This document shows positions 20,201-33,532 of a DNA stretch of 64,000 nucleotides, piece after piece (positions within the stretch are counted from its first letter, which is position 1; the number at the start of each line of letters is the position of its first letter). The stretch comes from Chrysopilus asiliformis (Eukaryota; Arthropoda; Insecta; Diptera; Rhagionidae), in contig OZ035963.1 in assembly GCA_964034945.1 (NCBI GenBank), forward strand, positions 45,767,332-45,831,331, written 5' to 3'. The notes beneath the pieces were generated by a model. That model saw only the letters and a program-made list of their open reading frames with translations. It was not told the DNA's origin and did not search any database. The translations under genes were made by a program, and so were the position numbers.

Positions 20201-23200
20201 GCACCCGATGCTCAGCCATCGGAATTTTCATTGAATATTATTGTTTTCCCTGCACTTACACACACGCAGCATCACAATAGTTGTTTCCCAATAAATAATA
20301 TGAAATGTAATAAAATACACCAAGTTCTGTGACGTTAGTAGAATTGCCCTGTATCAAAATTTCTAAAAGAAAATCCAAAACAAAAAAATGCCTCCCCTAC
20401 TGTTTTGTTATCTGGATATGTTACTGGCCAAACCCGATCCTAGTTCGGCTAATGCGGCCTAAGCGTCTTAGGATGTTTTGGCCTAGGCCAAACTAGTTCT
20501 TTTTAATAGAAAAACGCACGCTCTAGGATAAACGGTCGGCTCACCGAATTAATGTATAGTGAATTAACATACACACAAAAAATGTATCCCCATTTAGATT
20601 ATCATTTAAAAAATGTTTTTTAGGCTCTCTATAAACAACCCACACCCCCCTTCCCCCATCACATTCCATCTCCCCTCTTCCTTTCTCTAAATACAATACT
20701 TTAAAATGAAAATCTAATGGGGGGTATTCATTTTTTTTGTCTGTACTTTAATTCTCTATAATTCATTAGGTCAGCCGTAGGTTTATCCTAGAGCTTGCGT
20801 TTTTCCAATAGGACAAGCTAGTTTGGCCTTGGCCCTAATTTATCCTAAGACGCTTAATAGTTTAGCATGAAATCGGGTTTGGTCGTTGACATATATATAG
20901 ATCAGGAATGCCCTTCTTTGGCTCACTAAGTCCGGTATTACACTTGGCTTATTTAAGCCGGCAACTTTTGGGCTTAATAAGCCAATTTGCTTACATTTGT
21001 GGCTTAAATAAGCCAATCCTGTTTGCATATGCTACACAAGTTTACATGGGTGTGTGGGGACTCAAACCATTGAAATTGCTGCTGCTCATATACTTCCCAA
21101 GATCTTTACCTGCTGACGGTCAGAACGAAAATGATTTCTGCCTACTACTTTTCCCAAACCGGTTCACACGAGTTGCATGTATGCAGATTGTCGATAAGCC
21201 ATGATTTCGAGTGGCAACTTTTCCCTCCGCGGTCGTTTCTCCCGAAAATCGGCTTAAGTAAGCCCGAAAGTTGCCGTGTGTAATACCGCGCTATGGCCCA
21301 TTTGCGCGTACTGTTCTTAATTGTGCGTCTTAGTGCGAACGCACACGCTTCTTCTCGTCGCGGCAACTTTTGATCCTCAAAATGCCTTTCCGACGTACAC
21401 GCTTCTTCACTTTTTAGTAGGAAAAACTTGTTTACAACAAGCGATCGCTCACGTGTGTGTGGTTCTCATATATGTGTTGTATTTCCAGCTCATTCCCTTT
21501 CTAGCTAGCACACATCAATTGCCACAATATACACTGCCAATAATCGAAGAATAAGGACTGGTAATTTGTTATTTACCTACCTATCTGAAAAATAAAACTA
21601 CCGGCAATTGGGATTTCACTATTTGCATTCCATTTTTGTTTATTTGGGATATGTTTACGAGTCGGTGGCTAAGCACCGGCTGACTCAATGAAATTACGCA
21701 CACATGCATGCTGACGTGCTACACGAGCGACTTCGTTTGTGTGCGTAAAAGATGAAGTGAAGAACACTTTTCGAGTGGCGACTTTTCCTCTTTTGCCGCA
21801 CTCGTTTCTTTCCTACAATTTGGTGAAGTTGCGGCGGCATGCTGATGACCGAAAGGTGAAACGTGTGCGCCCTCGCTTAACAAAGTATTACTTTAGATTT
21901 AAGCGAGAACTCCAATTGGGCAGAGGCAGCAGCAGAGGCAGCAGCAGAAGCAGAATCTGCTTTCTGTCCCACAATGAAATTTGAAATCTGACGAAACTAG
22001 CAGAAACCTACGTAGAAACAGCTACGTTTTTTTGTCCGCGGCATGATTTGTCCCATAATATTTTGTTGGTTTTAACACATTTAATTGATTTATGCTCCAT
22101 TTCAAGTAGTATAAATATTTTCTTCCGTCATATATTCAAAAAATTAATTTGAAATGATTTATAGTTCAAATTAAAATGAACTTATTTTTATTTAAAATAA
22201 ATATTTTTTTTTTCTATAATTATATAGTTTTCTCATTATTCTAGTGGTTAAATAATTATTTTAATATATTATACTAATCTGTTTCGTATTACGGATTTTT
22301 TTGGTACGCATCTATCTATTTTTAATACGATCTTATACTAAAATAGGTTTCTTTTTACGGACATTTCTATTGATTGGAACACATCTATTTATTCCCAGTA
22401 CAATCTCATACTAAAATAGGTTTCGTTTTACGGATTTCGGACAGTTTCCGTAGAACGCATCCCGTCCGTAAAGCGGGGGATTACTGTACTCAAATTTATG
22501 CAGGTTGCACAATTTTTTAAAAAAATAACGGGTTAGGAAAAATATATCCAGTTGACTTGGATAATTTTCAAAAAGTGACAATCAGAATGGCAAAAAAATA
22601 TTCTTGTGATTTTTGTGATTTTTTTAAAAGTAAATTTAAAGTGAAACCATTTTTTGTGTCCATTGGTTTAAAATTAAAGTTTTGTTTTTGTTTTGTAAAA
22701 ATTGTGTTTCATTAATTAATCATTTTATAGTCGCGTTGTAATATTTTTAGTGCACCGATTAAAAATCTAAAAGTGAAGAAATGCTAATCTTTTCATTAAT
22801 TTTTTTTGTACTTTTTGTAGTGCATTTGAGTTGTGGAATTAGGGGAAACATGGCCAAAATGACATACTGTTTTCTTTTTCGATAACAACTCTTTTGTTTT
22901 AAGAAAAAGCAATATGATAATTCACAAATTAATTCTTTGGTTCAATACCAATTCATATTCCATACCATTTAACTTAAGAAAATGCGTCAAAATTCGGAGA
23001 CCTACGAAAGTTCGCTTTGTTCATACCTATGGGCAAAACGACATATAAACTATGGACAAAATGACATATCGAAATGACATGAGTAATTACACACATAGTT
23101 CACAAATAAAAATTTTTTCCTCCTTTAGCGCATCGGCGCAGTAAGTATTCCTCCTTTGGCGTATCGGCGCAGGAAGCCCAGCGAAAACATGTCATACATT

Positions 23201-26200
23201 GTACCCAAGTCTCACCAGGTTTGAATAAAGGTCGTTGCAATAAATGCAGGGACAGTAATTTTCGTCCTCGTTGTCAGCAGCAAAGTCTTCGTCTATAAAA
23301 AAAGCTTTGGTGACCTTCCTTTTATTTTTTTTGGATAAATTTTCCGGTGCATACCTGTGTCGTTTTGTCCATATTATCAGTATGTCATTTTGTCCATATA
23401 CAGGGTGCGCCATCTGTTCCTCCGGTATGAGAATGTTGAATAACTTTTGAAAGAAACAATAGATTGCAAAAAATGGTGTTTTTTTATTTAGTTCAATCCT
23501 TTACAATTTATGTGGACTACTTTTTGAAAACAACATCGATCAAATGACCACCTTTATTGGCCACCGCAAACTGTGCTCTTTTTCGGGCATTTTCCATCAC
23601 TTCTTCGAGCATCTCCGTCGGTATGGCAGCTATTTCGGCACGAATATTGGTCTTGAGCTCGTCAATGGTCTTCGGGTTGCTGGCGTAAACTTTACTCTTC
23701 AAATAACCCCACAAAAAGAAGTCTGGGGGGGTTAAATCAGGGGATCTTGGTGGCCAGTCAATATCGCCTCTTTTCGATATCACACGTCTAGGGAATTTTT
23801 GTTGCAAAAACCGTATTGTTTGGTCCGCTGTGTGGCATGGCGCCCCGTCTTGCTGAAACCAGAAGTCAGTCAGACCTTTTTCACGCATTTTCGGACACAC
23901 AAAATGTGCCAACATCCACCGATATCGATTACCATTAACTGTTTCACCTTCATTGAAGAAAAATGGCCCAATGATGGTTTTTGCGCACACGCCGGCCCAA
24001 ACAGTCACTTTTCGATCATGCAATGGTATTTCATGAATCTCGTGAGGATTTTCTGTCGCCCAAATGCGGCAATTTTGTTTATTAACACCGCCAGAGAGAG
24101 TGAAATGTGCCTCGTCGGTCATTAAAACTTGCATCCAAAATGAACGACTATTTTCAATGTAATCGTCACTATTTCGGCGCGTTCTTTCGGTGTGAAGCGG
24201 TTCATGGTTAAAATTGTACTGGTTTGACGTTTCCAAAACGTGTCTAGGAAAGCAAATCGGTTGACAAATGGCGAAGTTATTGAATGTTTACATACCGGAG
24301 GAACAGATGGCGCACCCTGTACTATAATTGAGACTTTCATATAAAAAAATATTGAAAGCTAACGGTTTTTTTTAAACAAACAAATTTATTTCGAAAACAA
24401 CATGGCAATGTATGGTCTTGCTAAAACATAAACAATTTAAAAAAAAGAAAAGTTACCGAAAATTGAAAAAATGAGATCACTTAAAAAAACTTTTTTTGGA
24501 GTATACACTTTAACTCTTTTCACTCTGAAGCTACTCAGTAGACTGAGCTATTGTTTTCACAGGTTGTTAAACTTCAATAACATCACATATTAGGCTAAAA
24601 AGGAGATCTGATATATTCGCGGATTTCAAGATATTGCAATTTGTCGTTTTACCCGTATATGTCATTTTGGCCATGTTTCCCCTATCTTCTTTTTCTCATA
24701 AAAATCTCATTTCGTTTGACCAAAGCCATATGATTAAGTACAAGAGTCTTTGGCACTTAATTTAACCTGTGCTTAATGACTTTAAAGTGAAGCTTAAACT
24801 TTCGTGCAATCCGATAAGTATAACTTTTGAAATAAAGTTCGACTTTAACTCTTAAGTTTATTTCGTGCAAATGGGCCTAATTTCTACAATACTTATCTAT
24901 AGCGACAGAACATTTTACGCAAATATGACCAATATTGTCACATTTTAAGTTTTATCTCGTAAAAACTTGTGCAAGTATCAATCAGCGGACGAAAAAAGAG
25001 CGTATTCTATGAGTCAGACACTTCGTTCAGTAACATTTCTGCTATTGTGTGTCGCTTTTTTCCTCTGGTAGACTGATGTACACTGAGATACAAACATTCA
25101 AGCCATGAACTGGGTCTCCTTCATTTTTTATTTTCAATCATGAAGCGCTGAAACTCTTTTCAGGTTGGAAAAAACAATTTTTGGGTATAATAATGGAAAT
25201 TTTAAGTGTTTGAAATGTAATTAAATCTGCATTTTGAGAGCCATTATAATGCTTTGCCATTCTATTCCAGAGCTCAGGCAGGGTGGGCTCTTTTCTCTCT
25301 TGTGAGAACAAAATAAGACAAAAAAAAAATATCGTAAATTTATTTAAAATTAAAGTTTTGTAGTCCACTGTGTTCATATGGCATTAGCTTACCGTGAGAT
25401 CAGCTTACCGTGAAATTCCAAGTATCGGTAATTCAACACATATAAACAGGACATCTATGATATAGATAAATATTAGATATTTTAGTATTGGCTGGGTGCG
25501 TGATGGCAGCGCCATCTAGTGGTTGCAACTAGGGCGTAATTTTTGACATTTGAATGACCGAACGAGAATTAAACAAATAAATAATTTCAAATCAAGATGT
25601 GAGAAGAAATCGGTATGTATATCGCAAGTGAATAAAATTCAACAAATTGTAAAAGCTTTTACAAGTCTGGTGTTGATAATTATTAAACGTTTTTTTTAGA
25701 TTTTTAGTAAATATGAGTTTATTAGTTATCAAAACCCGCTTTCAAGCTGTCACACACGACATCGCCGTTCAACCTCAGACTCCAATAAAGGGAAAAAATT
25801 TGGTTCTGGCTGAACATGTACGAGAAGTGGAAGAAGTGCGACAAAATGATCCTAACATCACCACAATTAAAGCTCGAATTATTTCATTTCATAGGTTGGC
25901 TTACTTTTTCCTCTGTACAGCAGCTATCCATTTGTTTCGTTGATCTAATTTCCAACTCGCTCTTGGAAATTTGTAGAATTTGTAGTTCTTGTTCAGACCA
26001 TTGTTCTTACAATTCACTACACAACACGTTCCGTAACCCATTTTAATTTTCCTTTTAAAAATATGCGAACAACCAGATTTTACCAGGTTATACTGACAGT
26101 GACAATTTCTCGCCCGAAGTTGTCAATTTTAGCACTTCGTGCGCTCCGATCGATTTTGTTTCCCCCACCATGTAGTTCGCACCCAGCCAATACGCACAGA

Positions 26201-29000
26201 ACTATATAACATAGAATAACTGTCACCATACAAAGCCCTGCTGAAAAATGGTCCCAAAAGTATTTCCCTCTTTATCGTACTTGAACGCATCCACTGAACT
26301 GTATAAGGTCGCGAAATTCAAATTTAGTTTGCCGCGAAATTCAAATTTCACAAGTTTGAGACTAACTATAGGCGTCAACAACTAACTTTAGGCGCCAACA
26401 CCATTCCGAAAGTCTATTTTCCTTTGACAACTCACGATTTAAACAAGAGGACTATATTTATTTTCATACGGTTATCTCGCTCTTACTTGACTCGTTTTGA
26501 TCCAATGAACTGTATTGAAATGGGATCATTTGAGACAGCAAATCGAGCGATCTAGTATATCTATGAGTATACGGTAAAACCTTAAAGTACATGTACAAGT
26601 ACATTAAAGTACATTAAAGCCAATATCAAACCAGGCAGGTTTTTAGCGTTCAACCCCCCTTCCCCAATTGAGAATCAAATTTATGCTTTATAAAAATACG
26701 TAAAATATTGAAAAACACGATAAAAAAATTTGAAAATTGAGCAAAAAATTTATTAAAGGAAAATAAACACAATAAAATTCTCTACATTTTTGCCTTTCAC
26801 CGTAAGTCGATATCTCTTACCAAGGGTGTATATAAGGGAAGTTCAAAATATTAAAGGTCAACACTGGCAATTTTGACTCGCCACCAGATGGAAGAATTAC
26901 TTAACCTAATACACTATTACCCATAACGAAATTTCCAGTTCGTTATTTACCGAATTTGTCATGAATCCCAGTGTCGTTTTCCTGTTTTTATGCAAACATT
27001 GTCCTCTATTTGAGGCATCCGGGGGATTTTTTTTTAATGATTTAGAAAAAACCTCCGAACTCCCTTAAACAGAGAAAAGCGTACTAAGAATAAGAGCATG
27101 GAATGAAAATACTAATTTGTATTTGACCTTGGCAGTTAAAGTTTTTCCCCTGCAGCAAAATAATTTCTACCTGTATTGATTTTTTTTTTTTTTAATTTTA
27201 TCTGCGGCGCAATTTTTATTGTATACTGAAGAACTAAGAAACCTTTTATAACTAGATGTTCACAAATAAAAATTGTGACAAAACTCTTTTCTTTGATTTC
27301 AAAGCATACACAAAAATGCGTTTCATCCATTTTTTTTCAACCTATCACCCATTATTAGTCGTGTTAGCTCTTGAGTTTGGCAGAATTGTCTGAATAGAAA
27401 AGGGGCTAAAGTAAAATTTAAAAAATGTGTAGCTTTCAACTTAAAGGTATATATTTAGAGCGTGTGCGAAACGGTCTAATTGCATGCTAACTCTAGGACA
27501 TTTTTATAATAGGCCGCGTTCAGACGTGGTGGAAACTGGTTGAAGTCAACCAAGTTACTCTGGGTGAAAAAACCTGCTTGCGTTCTCACGTAGTGTTTTT
27601 ACACATGCTATGTCAATGTGTGCGTGTAGCTAGAAAAATTTTGTGAACCCCCACCATTGAACTCTATGTGGGTATGTGTTTTCAACCAAGTTCACCCGGC
27701 CTAGCCAGCAGGTGAATTCCCTGCATACACCCGATAGCGTCTGGCCCGTACAATCGAGTGGAAAGTTGGTGAAGTCAACCAGTTTCCACTGCGTCTGAAT
27801 GCAGCCATAGAGTGCATTGCGAAGTGTAAACTTTCCTACAAAAACTGGAATTAGAACAGGAATTAATTCACCGTTAAACTCGTACACGTACGTGAAAAAT
27901 TTCACGTTTTCAAAAATTTCAGTGCTAATATTAAAGAACTGTTACCGTAATATTTTTATACCCGTATGGTGAAACCAAAGGGTATATTAGATTTGCCTTA
28001 CCGTTTGTAACGCCAAGATCCCGTCATCACACAAAAAAATGAATTACACCAGTGTGTTTAGAATGATAAAAATAATTAATTTTTGCAGTCCGTCCGTCCG
28101 TCCGTCTGTCTGTCCGTCTGTGGCGCGGATTGCGGGCGCACGGATTGAGCTAGAGACTTGAAATTTTGCACAGATCCGTTTTTCGTAAAAGGCTAAGTTC
28201 GTTAATGGGCAAAAATGGACCATTAGGGGGGGTACCCCCCATACGAACGAAAACTTTTTTTCTGAATATCTCAAAAACGGTGAATTTGATCAAAAAAGTC
28301 CAAGAACAAAAGTTATTTAGGATATGATTTTACATAAAACTCCCATACATGAAAATCCGATTGGAATAAATTTTAAAAAATCTTATTGGAAAATTTGACT
28401 TCAAAATGGAATTTTGATACAACTGTTCGCCGTTCACTTAAATCACCATACGGGTTTTCAATAATTGCCAGATTGGCAATTATAGCTTTTGTTATGTTTT
28501 ACATTAAAATATTAAAAAGTACGAGCGAGCTCTAAAAATGAGAAATTTTAATTAAGTGAAAATTAAAGTATTTATCAAATTTTGTATTAGTGAATGCCTC
28601 TCACGTTATTGTTCTATGAACTTTGTCCAAGGGAGGAAATTCGATAAATTTTCTATCATCCTTAATAAATCGTCCAATTCTCTCCTCACAATATTTGCGA
28701 AAGCGATTAAGTTCCTCCTTTTCTTTGGCTTTGACTTTCTCATTGTGTTCCTTTTGCTCTACAATAGAAAAATTTCAAATTAAAAAAAAAATTCAAAAAC
28801 AACTCTTCAGTCACAAGTTGTAACAGACTTTTTATCGCAACATGTTGCTCGCCAAACTATTAAAAAATGTTTCTGGACATATTTTTCTTTTGGCTATCCG
28901 ACACTAAAATTTCGTACTTACTTCGCATTAACTCCTTTTGTTTTTCACTGGCGGTCGGAGGTTTTTCCATCGAGTCCAATATTGATCCAAGCAAATCCAT
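17230..29000 (-). CDS. Spag7: SPAG7-like R3H-domain protein, five exons
   Basis: Exons on the minus strand: 29000-28922, 28758-28605, 17871-17700, 17637-17481 and 17426-17230. They total 759 nt and encode 252 residues; every junction is GT-AG and in phase. The start is fixed by MDLLGSILDSMEKPP, which aligns with the N-terminus of animal SPAG7. An R3H nucleic-acid-binding domain spans about residues 40-105 (RFIKDDRKF, then HDVSEVAGLVAMSFGDEG across the exon 2/3 junction). Conserved blocks VVYKKEFAPSEDE, NYKDKYVHLIG, YGFVPSENKKDVRSIE and IQAKKRL follow. Human SPAG7 is 227 residues; the extra length is an acidic C-terminal tail. The family is nuclear, with a poorly defined role. Intron 2 (17872-28604, 10.7 kb) is filled with transposons, while the other introns are 54-163 bp. 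The gene is divergent from the ZAD gene. Confidence 0.95.
17990..19919. mobile_element. Foldback-like element: inverted arrays of 177-bp repeats
   Basis: Four units plus a partial one (18009-18770) point left; six units plus a partial one (18790-19919) point right, with a short spacer near 18775. The period is 177 bp, except one 181-bp unit with a 4-bp insertion near 18220. The ends share AAAGAAC-ATGCA-GA, differing at two positions. Because 177 is divisible by three, the array stays open (407 codons on plus, 174 on minus) with a 59-residue period. Unit differences change amino acids (Q/R, A/T, M/L, E/G), giving little sign of coding constraint. The element lies in SPAG7 intron 2; a second locus is at 60212-60706. 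Confidence 0.85.
20426..20884. mobile_element. MITE with about 120-bp inverted repeats
   Basis: The left arm (GGCCAAACCCGATCC..., 20426-20545) and right arm (ending in GAAATCGGGTTTGGTC, 20884) are imperfect complements over about 120 bp. Shared blocks include AAGCGTCTTAGGAT, GGCCAAACTAG and CTCTAGGATAAAC. The centre (20560-20750) is unrelated. No exact target duplication was found. Lies in SPAG7 intron 2. Confidence 0.7.
20933..21290. mobile_element. TIR repeat with CGGTATTACAC ends
   Basis: CGGTATTACAC at the left and GTGTAATACCG at the right are inverse; both ends also carry GGCTTA/TAAGCC and GCAACTTT/AAAGTTGC motifs. No target duplication was identified. Lies in SPAG7 intron 2. Confidence 0.55.
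21291..22841. other. SPAG7 intron 2, unassigned repeat sequence
   Basis: Contains an AGAGGCAGCAGC microsatellite-like stretch (21922-21950) and a 'ggtttcgttttacggatttc'-type block near 22420 ending in 'gggggattactgta', probably an old transposon end. No coding motif recognised. Confidence 0.35.
23110..23330 (-). pseudogene. Pogo-type transposase C-terminal cysteine-rich remnant
   Basis: An acidic run (DEDFAADNEDENY) is followed by CPCIYCNDLYS. A frame change then gives KPGETWVQCMTCFRWAS. Together this resembles the PHD-like cysteine cluster (CxxCxxxFxxxxxGExWxxCxxCxxWxH) at the end of many insect pogo/jerky-type transposases. The DDE domain and DNA-binding region are missing and the frame is broken, so it is non-functional. 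Confidence 0.55.
23401..24319 (-). mobile_element. Internally deleted Tc1/mariner-superfamily element
   Basis: The 28-bp termini (CAGGGTGCGCCATCTGTTCC... and its inverse) are exact, with TA at 23399-23400 and 24320-24321. The element is 919 bp, shorter than a complete mariner (about 1.3 kb). The terminal identity suggests fairly recent insertion, into the pogo-like element. Confidence 0.9.
23517..24205 (-). pseudogene. Mariner-superfamily transposase, N-terminal deletion and frameshift
   Basis: The first codons, MNRFTPKERAEIV (from 24205), look like the normal N-terminus of this transposase group. They run straight into ENSRSFWMQVLMTDEAHF, skipping roughly 100 codons of the helix-turn-helix region and changing frame. 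The catalytic part is then open to 23517: first Asp in MTDEAHF, second in QQDGAPCH, third in RSPDLTPPDFFLWG, about 36 residues after the second. All three catalytic acids are present, but the DNA-binding region is gone, so this copy should not be autonomous. It sits in SPAG7 intron 2, on the gene's strand. Confidence 0.85.
24683..25487. other. SPAG7 intron 2, unassigned sequence
   Basis: AT-rich. A phrase at 24950-25045 ('cttgtgcaagtatcaatcag', 'cgtattctatgagtcagaca') recurs inverted near 57575-57640, indicating an old dispersed repeat. No coding frame supported. Confidence 0.35.
25713..25893 (+). CDS. Unassigned coding-like frame in the THAP element
   Basis: The frame starts MSLLVIKTRFQAVTHDIAVQ and continues with KGKNLVLAEHVREVEEVRQND, about 60 residues in all. 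Its composition is protein-like, with an amphipathic, charged middle, unlike most chance frames nearby. I do not recognise the family. It lies antisense to, and just beyond, the THAP exon and could be a second transposon gene, or an exon with a partner I did not find. Confidence 0.3.
25905..26041 (-). pseudogene. THAP-domain N-terminal exon
   Basis: The exon starts at an ATG and reads MGYGTCCVVNCKNN, then YKFYKFP and a Trp-containing helix ending WIAAVQRKK. It is followed by a GTAAGC donor at 25904. This matches the first half of the C2CH THAP zinc finger: CxxxC near the start, the hydrophobic FYKFP segment and the later W. The second Cys/His pair should lie in the next exon, which I could not identify; the gene is probably incomplete. 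Confidence 0.55.
26196..26484. repeat. Dispersed repeat, short form (long form at 45504-46946)
   Basis: The blocks 'acagaactatataac', 'tgaaaaatggtcccaaaa', 'gccgcgaaattcaaatttca' and 'ttcatacggttatct' occur in the same order at 45504-45590 plus 46764-46946. Here the middle reads ...ccctctttatcgtacttgaa without interruption, so this is the state before the NUP37-bearing insertion. Confidence 0.75.
26485..27511. other. SPAG7 intron 2, no feature seen
   Basis: AT-rich; a poly-T tract at 27181-27194. No coding or inverted-repeat signal found. Confidence 0.35.
27512..27806. mobile_element. 295-bp MITE with ATA duplication
   Basis: Termini GGCCGCGTTCAGACG and CGTCTGAATGCAGCC are imperfect inverses, each followed inward by GTGGAAACTGGTTGA or its inverse. 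ATA flanks both sides (27509-27511, 27807-27809). The 3-bp duplication resembles other MITEs of the window. Confidence 0.7.
27957..28503 (+). mobile_element. DINE-1/mini-me-like element, full copy
   Basis: Starts at 'atacccgtatggtgaaacca', passes through a TCCG/TCTG tetranucleotide tract (28087-28122) and the core ATTGAGCTAGAGACTTGAAA, and ends at 'attatagcttttgttatgtt'. ACCCGTATGGTGA near the start and TCACCATACGGGT near the end form subterminal inverted repeats, as in Helentron-related DINE elements of flies. It sits near the exon-2 side of SPAG7 intron 2. Confidence 0.75.
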
Positions 29001-29454
29001 TCTGTGGTAGATTCTTTTTTCAAAGTTGCACAAGTAAAACCTTCAATTCCCTGCCCAAATTCAGGCCCAATTCGTCGCTTAACAAAAACAATCGATCCCT
29101 AACCTCACATTTTGCTGGAGGGCGAGTAAAGAACCCTGCAGCTGTCAGACGACATTACCCAATAAGCAAAATCTCAGACATTGCAATAATTTTTGTAAAC
29201 TTTTTGGATTTATTTCCCAACTTTTTGTAAGTTTTTTGAACATTTACCCAAAAAACAAAGAAAATCCAATTTTCTGCAATTTGCCAAAATGATTTTCCGT
29301 TAAGAAGTCAAAGTTTTATAATGTTTAATCAGTACTCTTTGCAGAACACTGGCACACTCTTTCTTCGATTCGAGTGATGTGACTCACTTGTAATTGTGAA
29401 CAATGAAGTGTCTTGGATTTTAGCGTTTCATCAATTTTTTGCAAATTTCAAGAA
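29001..29454. promoter_or_regulatory. Shared upstream region of SPAG7 and the ZAD gene
   Basis: Only 454 bp separate the two divergent ATGs (29000 minus, 29455 plus), so both promoters must lie here or in upstream untranslated exons. It contains the palindrome-like CAGCTGTC (29138) and GTGACTCAC (29379). No TATA box at a convincing distance was seen. It is notably free of transposons compared with the flanking introns. Confidence 0.6.
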
Positions 29455-32814
<3,360 letters not shown>

Positions 32815-33242
32815 TAATTATCAGACAGTCGATATATAGTAATTATTAAAATCATGCGCGTTATTTTATCACATTATTTGAAAACACATAATTGACCCAC
32901 TGACTTGTATGTTTCACGTAGTCTTTAATCTATTTTAATTTAAAGGAAATTTATTAGATTAATTCTTTGTATATAAACAAATTAATCGTCTGTATATCGA
33001 GTTTTTTTTAATTAAAGGTCAAAACTATTCAATCGTGGAAATCGGATTAGAAAACGGGTCAGGGAATAACAAAAAGTAGTTAAGAGGTTAAATCTACCTG
33101 TAAGTTTTTGAAAATCGATTTTTTCATGTTAATGTACAATATTTCGATTTTTTTTCTCAAAATATTAAGTTGATCAAATGAAAATGCTGAAATTATGTGC
33201 ATTTAAAGTCATGTGTGCAACCGGATTTGGAGCACCTATTGT

Positions 33243-33532
33243 CAGAGAACAAATAATCTAGAGAATAAACTCTTAGAACAAATTTTTGACAAATTTCCCC
33301 TTCGAAGGGGGGAAAAATGTCCCTATCATTCACTAGCGACGGCCTTATTACTTTTAGACTAGGGAGCACGAAGCAGAGAGAACATTTTCGTCGTATCTAT
33401 TCAATGAGATGGAGGAATCGAATGGATGATTTATCCCGTGTTACATCGGATCCTCTTGCTTCATCTCACAGTGGAAAAATTTTCTATAAAAATTTGTTCT
33501 AAGAGTTTATTCTCTAGATTATTTGTTCTCTG
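33243..33532. mobile_element. CA...TG MITE, copy 2, with intact 45-bp TIRs
   Basis: CAGAGAACAAATAATCTAGA at the left and its inverse at the right extend over about 45 bp with very few mismatches. The 7-bp duplication CTATTGT is exact (33236-33242, 33533-33539). The body (GACAAATTTCCCCTTCGAAG...) matches the copies at 1644 and 62298. It lies about 0.5 kb past the ZAD gene and carries AATAAA at 33264-33269, the first canonical polyadenylation hexamer downstream of that gene. Confidence 0.85.

Larger units (their letters stand above)
22842..24682 (-). mobile_element. Pogo-like element with TA duplication, host of a mariner
   Basis: Ends GGGGAAACATGGCCAAAATG and CATTTTGGCCATGTTTCCCC are exact inverses of at least 20 bp. 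TA flanks each side (22840-22841, 24683-24684). 'gacaaaatgacatat' motifs recur inside (23052, 23345, 23385). A remnant of a transposase C-terminus is at 23110-23330 on the minus strand. Without the mariner insertion (23401-24319) the element is only about 920 bp. Confidence 0.75.
25488..26190 (-). mobile_element. TIR element with THAP-domain exon and TA duplication
   Basis: Ends TTGGCTGGGTGCG and CGCACCCAGCCAA, flanked by TA (25486-25487, 26191-26192). It contains a THAP-like zinc-finger exon on the minus strand and a coding-like frame on the plus strand (25713-25891). THAP domains occur in P-type transposases and in other DNA-transposon proteins, so the superfamily is unsettled. Lies in SPAG7 intron 2. 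Confidence 0.6.
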
